From Sulfurimonas sp. HSL-1656 (GTDB lineage Bacteria; Campylobacterota; Campylobacteria; Campylobacterales; Sulfurimonadaceae): a DNA stretch of 64,000 bases. Numbering within the stretch: the first letter of the stretch is position 1; every line of letters starts with the position of its first letter. Shown here in pieces: positions 54,056 to 64,000 of the stretch. The stretch is taken from NCBI RefSeq assembly GCF_039645585.1, contig NZ_CP147915.1:1550001-1614000 (forward strand). The letters are read 5' to 3'. The notes beneath the pieces are model-generated. The model saw nothing but the letters and a program-made list of their open reading frames with translations, did no database searches and was not told the origin of the DNA. A program made the position numbers and the translations under genes.

Positions 54056-55555
54056 TTACTGAAAATTGTTCTCCATCCAGCTAAGGTCATAACGCCAAAG
54101 CGCATAAAACTTAACCTGGTCATCTATCCCGCGACTGTTGGCATCTGCATTAAAATCGTACATCTCCGCACCCAGCACAAGGCTGGCGTTTTTTGAAAAT
54201 GTGTATGTAGGGAATTGTCCCCGGAGCACACTGACTTTATAATCACCTATTTCTCCCCATTTGTACTCCGCATACATTTCCGGACTGCTGGAGATCCGTA
54301 CCCCCCACGACCACATGGGTGTCAAGCGCGAACCGTCCGCCTCGCTGCTAAAATAACTCTCCCCCGAATCCTCGATGCTCATTAGCCCATAGGTTCCAAC
54401 AATGCCGATGTCATAATAAAAACGCGCCCCATCGATCGCCTCATCGTTACGAAAGAAGGGCCAATATGCACCGATTCTACCTACCCCCGTACGGGCCACT
54501 TCTGTCACGTTGACATCCCCTGTGTTTTCCTGCTTCTCATCATTCACGACCAGTCCCGAAACGGCTAGGTCAAAAAAGACATGTAGCCTCGTGATGGAAA
54601 AGCCCTGCCAAATCCCGCTGTGCGTTTCGCTGGGATCAAGTTCCATCTGACGGTAGACGCTCAGACCGAACCGTCCCGTCCCGTCTTTGAGTAAGTTATC
54701 GGTCCCCAGGAACTCGTACCCGGCGTATATTTTGACAAACCAGTTGTTGTAATCATAAATATCCTGGAAGAAACGCTCGTCTTTTGGAAGGCGGATGGAA
54801 ATATTGGCATCGGACAGCCGGCGAAGCTCTACTTTTTCCTGTTCAAGCTTTTCACGCTGTTTTACAGTCTCCTCTTTGGAGAACACATCCTTGTCAAGGT
54901 TTGACGTACGTTCGGAATAAGCAGTGAAGATCTCTGTCGCAATACGGCGCAGACAACTTTCGTTTTTATAGAGCTGCCACTGTTCGTCATCCGATAGGAT
55001 GCGGTTGAACATCGAGGTTTTCTGCTTTGTCCGTAATCGACTCACAACTGCAAGCGCTTCGTCCATGTCGCAAAACTGATGATAATCCGCAGGTGTTTGC
55101 TTTGCAGCTTCAAGACGTTTTATGTTCCCGTCCTGCCTGGCGGCATAAGCGGCATACGAGGTGATCTTGGCTGGGCTTTTGCTCTGCAGCTGTCCCGTTT
55201 TATCATCTGTGCTTTTCCAGTCGAAACATGCGGTGCCGCACGCCTTGTCGAAGTAAGCTTCGATCAAGGGCCTCTCTTCACCGAGCCGGTTTAGATCGTC
55301 CACCGGCACGAACAGTCTGAGGAACGACACCTTATTAAGGCATGACGACTTCAACGACACATTCGATTCGTAAACATCGGTACAGACGAGGTTCCCGGTC
55401 GCCTTCAGTTCCTCGAAGAGGGCCTTGGGATACCCTTGTGTTTTGAGGGCTTTTTGAAAGTCACTCGTATCACTGGCATTGTAATCCAGAGGATTTGCCG
55501 ACAGGGAAGCTGCCATTACCAGCTCGAACAGAACACCTAAAATAAACCACTTCAT
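54056..55555 (-). CDS. outer-membrane-like beta-barrel protein of unknown family
   Basis: 499 residues from the ATG at 55555 (AAAGGGGATAAA upstream) with a signal peptide ending near residue 20 (MAASLSAN). The first half is helical with six cysteines and a coiled-coil segment (VKQREKLEQEKVELRRLSDA). The second half has alternating strands (WFVKIYAGYEFLGTD, RFGLSVYRQMEL, ASLVLGAEMYDFNAD) and ends in aromatic WRYDLSWMENNF, as outer-membrane barrels do. The gene and its flanks are AT-richer than the neighbours, which could mean recent transfer. No family identified. Confidence 0.78.
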   Translation of the reverse strand: MKWFILGVLFELVMAASLSANPLDYNASDTSDFQKALKTQGYPKALFEELKATGNLVCTDVYESNVSLKSSCLNKVSFLRLFVPVDDLNRLGEERPLIEAYFDKACGTACFDWKSTDDKTGQLQSKSPAKITSYAAYAARQDGNIKRLEAAKQTPADYHQFCDMDEALAVVSRLRTKQKTSMFNRILSDDEQWQLYKNESCLRRIATEIFTAYSERTSNLDKDVFSKEETVKQREKLEQEKVELRRLSDANISIRLPKDERFFQDIYDYNNWFVKIYAGYEFLGTDNLLKDGTGRFGLSVYRQMELDPSETHSGIWQGFSITRLHVFFDLAVSGLVVNDEKQENTGDVNVTEVARTGVGRIGAYWPFFRNDEAIDGARFYYDIGIVGTYGLMSIEDSGESYFSSEADGSRLTPMWSWGVRISSSPEMYAEYKWGEIGDYKVSVLRGQFPTYTFSKNASLVLGAEMYDFNADANSRGIDDQVKFYALWRYDLSWMENNFQ

Positions 55556-55669
55556 TTTATCCCCTTTGAGCATGCATGAATGCCAATCAATGACATATTG
55601 TTACATCTTTTAACAATTTATATCAATTGGTCTTAAAAAGAGCATGTATGTAGGTGATCATTTAGCCCT

Positions 55670-56113
55670 TTACAGCGTCATCTGGATCAGGCTCTCGGCC
55701 CACATGCTGAGCTGGTCTTTGGAGAGCTTGCTCGTGAAACGGTTCATCTCCATTCCACGGCTAAACGCAATGGTCGTAGGCAACTCGTTCACACCGTACT
55801 GCAGGGCCAGCGGGGCGTCATTGAGGGTATTGACCTTCAAAAAGCGTACTTCGAGGGCGCACGAAGCCGCCGCCTTTTCAAAATCGGGGGCCATCTCCAT
55901 GCAGGGACCGCAGTCGGGGGAGTAGAAATCGACGATGACGGGAATGTCGTTTTCGGCAAGGTGGAGCTTGAACGTCTCCGCATCGCAGGCGACAGGAGTC
56001 GTATCGGTAAGGGGTTCGCCGCAGCTGCTGCAGAGCACCTCTTTCTTTTCGACTTCGTTGACAACGTTATTGACGACTTTGCAGTGGGGGCATACGATCT
56101 TGAGAGTGTCCAT
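55670..56113 (-). CDS. thioredoxin 2-like protein
   Basis: 147 residues from the ATG at 56113. An N-terminal zinc site, C8-x2-C11 and C28-x2-C31 (VCPHCK ... LCSSCGE), is joined to a thioredoxin domain with CGPC at 68-71, as in TrxC. The active site reads SPDCGPCMEMAP: the usual tryptophan before CGPC is aspartate, so redox behaviour may differ. The cis-proline is in NELPTTIAF. The protein is a cytoplasmic disulfide reductase. It is divergent from the dehydrogenase gene at 56230. Confidence 0.9.
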   Translation of the reverse strand: MDTLKIVCPHCKVVNNVVNEVEKKEVLCSSCGEPLTDTTPVACDAETFKLHLAENDIPVIVDFYSPDCGPCMEMAPDFEKAAASCALEVRFLKVNTLNDAPLALQYGVNELPTTIAFSRGMEMNRFTSKLSKDQLSMWAESLIQMTL

Positions 56114-56229
56114 TTTTCGGCTCCGGGAGTGTAGTTGCCGGAGGGCATGCAAAATCCGTGCCCGTCGGCCGTTTACCCATTCCCCCGGCGCTTTGGCATA
56201 ATAACGGCAATGCAATACAAGGAGTCACC

Positions 56230-57090
56230 ATGCATCTGGGATTTATCGGGCTCGGACACCTCGGCCGCGCCGTCGCCGAAAGACTGCTGGCATGCGGGCA
56301 TACGCTGAGCGTCTATAACCGCACGCCGCAGCGGGCGGAGGGGCTGGATGCCGAACTTTGCGACCACCCGCGCGACGTTATCGAGAAGTGCGACGTCGTA
56401 CTGCTCTGCCTCTTTGACAGTGCCGCGGTCGATGTCGTTTTCGCCGGAGAGAACGGCCTGCTCGGCGCCAACGTCTCCGGCAAGACCGTCATCGACCTGA
56501 CCACCAACCATTTCGACGCCGTCGCCGGTTTCCACGAGCGCTGCCGCCTTGCGGGGGCCTCCTACCTGGAGTGTCCGGTCCTCGGCAGCGTCGTCCCGGC
56601 TGCCAACGGGGCACTGACCGTCCTGGCCAGCGGGGAGGAGGAGGTATTCGAGCGCTCCAGAGACATCCTCGAAGCCATCGGCGCGCACCTTTTCTACCTG
56701 CGCGAATCGGGACGTGCGACAAAGATGAAGCTCGTTAACAACCTTGCCCTGGGCGGCATCATGGCTGTTCTGGCCGAAACGGTCGGAATAGGCGAAGCGG
56801 CCGGGATCGAACGTGGAACGCTTCTCGATATCCTCTCCGTCGGCGGCGGCAAATCCCTCGTGCTCGACGCCAAGCGCCAGAAACTGCTTGACGACGACTA
56901 CACGCCCCACTTCTCCAACGCCCTGATCTACAAGGACCTGCACTGCCTGCAGGACCTCGCCTACGGGCTTGAGCAGCCGCTGTACACGGCCGGTATGGTC
57001 AAAGAGCTCTACGCGCGTACCTTCGCCGAAGGGTTCAGTGGCGAGGACTTCGCCTCCGTCGCCAAACTCTTCCGAAAGTTCGAACGGTGA
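56230..57090 (+). CDS. NAD(P)-dependent 3-hydroxyisobutyrate dehydrogenase-like oxidoreductase
   Basis: 286 residues from ATG 56230 (AAGGAGTCACC upstream). The Rossmann motif is MHLGFIGLGHLGRAVAERLL, the substrate loop is YLECPVLGSVVPAANGALTV, and the catalytic lysine lies in ATKMKLVNNLALGGIMAVLA, as in beta-hydroxyacid dehydrogenases (HIBADH, GlxR, GLYR). The exact substrate is not clear. It overlaps the next gene, an SDR, by four bases, suggesting one transcript. Confidence 0.9.
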   Translation: MHLGFIGLGHLGRAVAERLLACGHTLSVYNRTPQRAEGLDAELCDHPRDVIEKCDVVLLCLFDSAAVDVVFAGENGLLGANVSGKTVIDLTTNHFDAVAGFHERCRLAGASYLECPVLGSVVPAANGALTVLASGEEEVFERSRDILEAIGAHLFYLRESGRATKMKLVNNLALGGIMAVLAETVGIGEAAGIERGTLLDILSVGGGKSLVLDAKRQKLLDDDYTPHFSNALIYKDLHCLQDLAYGLEQPLYTAGMVKELYARTFAEGFSGEDFASVAKLFRKFER

Positions 57091-57785
57091 AAACGCTCCT
57101 CATTACCGGCGCCGCGCAGGGGATCGGGCTGGGGACGGCCACCCTCTTCGCCGACCGCGGCTGGAACGTCTACGGCCTCGACATCCAGAGCGACCGTCTC
57201 GCTGCCGCCGCCCTCAAAGGGGGATTCGAACCGCTCGTCTGCGACCTCGCCGACCCCGAAAGCATTGTGGAGGCGGTAGCGTCGCTGCCGCAGCTCGACG
57301 CCCTCGTCAATAACGCCGCGACGAGTGCCAACGGTGACCCGCTTACCCTCTCTGTAGCGGAGTGGAAACGGGTCATCGACGTCAACCTGACCGCTCCCTT
57401 CCTCCTCAGCCGTGCCGCGGCGCCGCTGTTGGCTGCGAGCGGCGGCAGCATTGTCAATATCGCCTCGACCCGGGCCCTGATGAGCGAACCGCATACCGAG
57501 GCCTACAGCGCGAGCAAAGGGGGGCTGCTGAGCCTCACCCACGCCCTGGCCATGAGCCTCGCGCCCGTCCGCGTCAACGCCGTCAGCCCCGGCTGGATCG
57601 AACACGCCGCGCCCGATGCCCTGCGTAAAGAAGACCACGCCTTCCATCCTGCCGGACGGGTCGGATCGGTGGAGGATATTGCGGAGATGGTCTGGTATCT
57701 GACAAGCGAGGCGGCCCGCTTCATCACGGGCCAGAATTTCGTCATCGACGGCGGCGTGACGAAGAAGATGATCTATCCGGAGTAG
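57087..57785 (+). CDS. short-chain dehydrogenase/reductase
   Basis: 232 residues from GTG 57087, overlapping the previous stop. The cofactor motif is LITGAAQGIGLGTATLFADR, NNAATSANGD follows, and the catalytic Ser, Tyr and Lys lie in SIVNIASTRALMS and EAYSASKGGLL. The C terminus ends FVIDGGVTKKMIYPE, the usual SDR end. Substrate unknown; linkage to a beta-hydroxyacid dehydrogenase suggests a shared small-molecule pathway. Confidence 0.92.
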   Translation: MKTLLITGAAQGIGLGTATLFADRGWNVYGLDIQSDRLAAAALKGGFEPLVCDLADPESIVEAVASLPQLDALVNNAATSANGDPLTLSVAEWKRVIDVNLTAPFLLSRAAAPLLAASGGSIVNIASTRALMSEPHTEAYSASKGGLLSLTHALAMSLAPVRVNAVSPGWIEHAAPDALRKEDHAFHPAGRVGSVEDIAEMVWYLTSEAARFITGQNFVIDGGVTKKMIYPE

Positions 57786-57806
57786 AAGTCCCCTCCGGCA
57801 GCAGCG

Positions 57807-61427
<3,621 letters not shown>

Positions 61428-61594
61428 GGGGTTCCTCGTGCATAAGGGCACCTCCAAAACCCTGTACGGATCTCATAAGGTGCCCTATAAATCAAAAAAC
61501 GATTATAGGGTCCGGGGGATAAAATGCGGCTGTGCCCGCCAGGTTAGCGCAACATGCTATGATGAGAGTTCCCGTACGCGGCAAAGGGAGGACG

Positions 61595-61816
61595 ATGGAC
61601 ACTTTCAGAGACTTTCTACTGCGGCAGGGTCGGCGCTTCGGCCGGGCCGCCTGGATGTTTTATGCGCTGGTTTTCCTGCTTGCCGCGACCCTGCTGCTCG
61701 GCCTGGTCTATCTCCTTTTCGGCTGGCTGATCTATGTCAGCCCCAATGCCGTTCTGGTACTCACCGGCCTGCTCGTCATCCTTATCTTCTATACCCAGCG
61801 CCGACGCCGCCGGTAG
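61595..61816 (+). CDS. small membrane protein, 73 aa
   Basis: ATG 61595 is preceded by GGGAGGACG. The product is two hydrophobic helices (about 21-45 and 49-66) with a basic C terminus (YTQRRRRR). No family recognised. It is four bases upstream of the pseudouridine synthase, so probably co-transcribed. Confidence 0.72.
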   Translation: MDTFRDFLLRQGRRFGRAAWMFYALVFLLAATLLLGLVYLLFGWLIYVSPNAVLVLTGLLVILIFYTQRRRRR

Positions 61817-61820
61817 TATA

Positions 61821-62507
61821 ATGCCACGCATGATCCTTGTTTTTGACCACCATGATTTTGCCGTCGTCGCCAAACCCGCCGGGATGAGCTTTCACAGCGA
61901 ATCCGGGGCCGGGTTCGTCGTGCAGGCTGCCGAGCTCACCGGATGCCCCCTCTACCCCGTCCACCGCCTCGACAAGATGACCTCCGGGCTTGTCATCCTC
62001 GCCAAGAGCAGCGAAGCGGCTGCCGCCTTTACGGCACTGTTCGAAACCCGCTCTGTCGAGAAGTACTACCTCGCGCTCAGCCTGCGCAAACCGAAAAAGA
62101 AGCAGGGGTGGATCAAGGGCGACATGGCCAAAGCGCGCCGCGGCGACTGGAAGCTGCTCAAGACGATGGAGAACCCGGCGGTGACCCGCTTCATCTCCGC
62201 CCCCCTGCACGAGGGGGAGCGCGCCTTCCTCGTCAAACCCTACACCGGCAAGACCCACCAGATCCGCGTGGCACTGAAAAGCCTGGGCTCCCCCATCGCC
62301 GGGGACATCCGATACGCCGACAAGACAGAAGCGGACAAAGAGGCGCGCGGCTATCTGCACGCCTACGCCCTGCGCTTCACCTACAACGGCGAGCTTTTCA
62401 GTTTCACCCTTCCCCCCGACGAAGGGGAGCGTTTTCTGTCACCGGCATTTACCGATCTGCTGCAGACATGGCAGGCCCCCTGGGAACACTTTCCCGAAAA
62501 GAAATAG
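61821..62507 (+). CDS. RluA-family pseudouridine synthase
   Basis: 228 residues from ATG 61821 (ATG 61830 is an equally good start). The catalytic aspartate lies in YPVHRLDKMTSGLVILAKSS, the RluA signature HRLD. VKPYTGKTHQIRVALKSLG is the second family block. There is no S4 domain. It resembles the short RluA-type enzymes that act on rRNA or tRNA; the target position cannot be told. Confidence 0.92.
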   Translation: MPRMILVFDHHDFAVVAKPAGMSFHSESGAGFVVQAAELTGCPLYPVHRLDKMTSGLVILAKSSEAAAAFTALFETRSVEKYYLALSLRKPKKKQGWIKGDMAKARRGDWKLLKTMENPAVTRFISAPLHEGERAFLVKPYTGKTHQIRVALKSLGSPIAGDIRYADKTEADKEARGYLHAYALRFTYNGELFSFTLPPDEGERFLSPAFTDLLQTWQAPWEHFPEKK

Positions 62508-62589
62508 GCATCCCCGTTACCGCACGAGGTATTTTTTTGCGTTATACTTGAAGCACCACGACCCCTAAGGGTCAGAGCGGAGTGACAAC

Positions 62590-63939
62590 GTGAACCCCTC
62601 AACCTACGACGTCCTTATTATCGGCGGCGGTATCTCCGGTGCGGCGCTGCTCTATGCCCTGGAGCGTTATACCGACCTGGGGACCCTCTGCCTCCTGGAA
62701 AAATACGGCGCGCTCGCCACGCTCAATTCCAGCGCCACTTCCAACTCCCAGACCCTGCACTGCGGCGACATCGAGACGAACTACACGCTGGAGAAAGCGG
62801 CCAAGGTCAAACGGACCGCCAAGATGGTCGAGAAGTACTGCCTGCAGCACGGCTACGAGAACAACATCATCCATGCCCACCAGAAGATGGCCCTGGGCGT
62901 CGGGTACGATGAAGTCAACTTTATGACGAAGCGCCACGAGGAGTTCAGTACCCTCTACCCCTACCTGCGTATCTTTGACCGTGAAACGCTCAAACGGATC
63001 GAACCCGCCGTCGTGTACGACGCCGACGGCAAGGAGCGCCTCGAACCCATCGTCGGTGTCGGCGTACAGGGAGAGTACACCACCGTCGACTTCAAACGCC
63101 TCAGCGACTCCTTCGTCGAGAATGCCATGCAGAGCAGCAGTAAACACACCGACGTTTTTTTCAACCAGCACGTCATGAAGATCGACAAACGCGGAGAGCT
63201 GTACGAGGTCCATACCGGCAGCCGCACCTACTACGCCCGCTTCGTCGTCGTCGACGCCGGTGCCCACAGCCTCTTTCTTGCCCACCGCATGGGGTACGGG
63301 CTCGATTTCGGCATTCTGCCGATGGCCGGCAGCTTCTACCGTTCGACCAGGCATATCCTGAACGGCAAGGTCTACATGGTGCAGAACCCCAAACTGCCCT
63401 TTGCCGCCCTGCACGGCGACCCGGACCTGCTGCTGGGCGGCCTCACCCGTTTCGGCCCCACCGCCCTGATGCTGCCCAAACTGGAACGCTACAAGCGGGG
63501 AACGTATCTCGATTTTCTCCGTACCCTCCGCTTCGACCACAATATCGCGAGCATCTTCTACGATCTGCTCAAAGACCCGGACATCCGCAACTACGTTCTG
63601 CGCAACTTCCTCTTCGAAGTGCCGTGGCTGAACAAACGCCTCTTTGTGAAGGATGCGCGCAAGATCGTCCCCTCGCTGCAGCTCTCCGACATCGAGTACG
63701 CCTCCGGCTTCGGCGGGGTCCGCCCCCAGGTGCTCGATAAAAAGCAGCGCAAACTGCTATTGGGCGAGGAGAGCATCGATACCGGGGAGGGGATCGTCTT
63801 CAACATGACGCCTTCGCCGGGGGCGACGAGCTGCCTGGGCAACGCCCGGCGCGACGTGGAGACGGTCTGCGCCTACCTCGGCCGCCGCTTCGACCACGCC
63901 CGCTTCGACGCGGAACTTACCGAAGGAGACCGGACATGA
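62590..63939 (+). CDS. malate:quinone oxidoreductase-like FAD protein
   Basis: 449 residues from GTG 62590 with GGAGTG before it. The FAD motif is YDVLIIGGGISGAALLYALE. Later blocks are TSNSQTLHCGDIETNYTLEK, VVVDAGAHSLFLAHRMGYG and LPMAGSFYRS. The layout matches the group of malate:quinone oxidoreductases found in Campylobacterota rather than the DAO enzymes in general, but LhgO-type L-2-hydroxyglutarate oxidases are related. It would feed electrons from malate to the quinone pool at the inner membrane. The next gene overlaps its stop by four bases. Confidence 0.82.
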   Translation: MNPSTYDVLIIGGGISGAALLYALERYTDLGTLCLLEKYGALATLNSSATSNSQTLHCGDIETNYTLEKAAKVKRTAKMVEKYCLQHGYENNIIHAHQKMALGVGYDEVNFMTKRHEEFSTLYPYLRIFDRETLKRIEPAVVYDADGKERLEPIVGVGVQGEYTTVDFKRLSDSFVENAMQSSSKHTDVFFNQHVMKIDKRGELYEVHTGSRTYYARFVVVDAGAHSLFLAHRMGYGLDFGILPMAGSFYRSTRHILNGKVYMVQNPKLPFAALHGDPDLLLGGLTRFGPTALMLPKLERYKRGTYLDFLRTLRFDHNIASIFYDLLKDPDIRNYVLRNFLFEVPWLNKRLFVKDARKIVPSLQLSDIEYASGFGGVRPQVLDKKQRKLLLGEESIDTGEGIVFNMTPSPGATSCLGNARRDVETVCAYLGRRFDHARFDAELTEGDRT

Positions 63940-64000
63940 AAAAGCTGCTCTACATCACGGACCAGCAGGAGTACGCCGACCACGGTACCATCGCCCCGCT
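63936..64000 (+). CDS. 5' end of a gene running off the window
   Basis: ATG 63936 overlaps the previous stop (ATGA) and follows GAAGGAGACCGGAC. Only MKKLLYITDQQEYADHGTIA and one to two more residues are visible. That is a Rossmann-like first strand, as in many glycosyltransferases or response proteins, and too short to identify. Confidence 0.7.
   Translation, partial: MKKLLYITDQQEYADHGTIAP

Overview
The window reads as a single chromosomal piece of a free-living, nitrogen-fixing, sulfur-oxidising bacterium. Protein similarity to remembered Campylobacterota (Sulfurimonas/Sulfuricurvum-like) families points to that group: a malate:quinone oxidoreductase-like protein, SoxYZ with a DUF302 lipoprotein, several small CxC proteins, and a nif cluster of this kind. 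The base composition is unusually GC-rich for the group. The assignment is an inference from gene content, with no database search. I see no rRNA, tRNA, CRISPR array, insertion sequence or phage gene. Coding density is high, with many TAATG/ATGA overlaps.

Region 1 (1-6.9 kb): an end-of-gene fragment, an ankyrin-repeat protein, a HAD phosphatase, divergent alanine dehydrogenase and glutaminase, a 51-aa Cys/His-rich peptide gene, and a MoxR ATPase/VWA pair. Region 2 (7-11.3 kb): soxY-soxZ, a DUF302 lipoprotein, an AraC regulator and a secreted thioredoxin-fold protein, which together look like a sulfur-oxidation locus. Region 3 (11.4-23.3 kb): a SulP transporter, a MarR-controlled RND efflux operon with a clear palindromic operator, two paralogous CxC mini-proteins, and a tandem pair of secreted proteins built from methionine/isoleucine heptad repeats.

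Region 4 (23.5-52.6 kb) is the nitrogen-fixation island, interrupted by housekeeping genes (clpP-clpX, an MreB paralogue, a GGDEF protein, SDR). One transcript carries nifH, a 117-aa gene, nifD and nifK. A second carries nifB, nifV, a double-GNAT protein, FeoA, a CCE_0567-type protein, a small Cys protein and an LRR-GNAT fusion. A third, divergent from nifB, carries a NifX-like, a thiol-peroxidase-like and a SIR2-like protein. nifS, glnK-amtB, two ferredoxins around nifX, a TOBE protein, a HicB-Sel1-NifU fusion and a five-step uncharacterised region (50.7-52.5 kb) follow. I find good sigma-54 -24/-12 elements (GG-N10-GC, often GGAAC...TTGCA) before nifH, nifB, the NifX-like gene at 34349, the ferredoxin at 49264, and on both strands between 50651 and 50731. 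A perfect TGT-N10-ACA palindrome of the NifA type lies upstream of nifH. nifE, nifN, a stand-alone nifU, nifA and mod genes are not in the window.

Region 5 (52.6-64 kb): M18 aminopeptidase, an AT-richer outer-membrane-like protein, thioredoxin 2-like protein, two dehydrogenases, dnaE, a pseudouridine synthase, a malate:quinone oxidoreductase-like protein, and the start of one more gene.

The most interesting material is the set of unfamiliar genes apparently under nif-type sigma-54 control (HicB-Sel1-NifU; the 81-, 214- and 167-aa proteins; the SIR2-like and LRR-GNAT proteins), the four-hairpin array between ferredoxin and nifX, and the heptad-repeat secreted pair.
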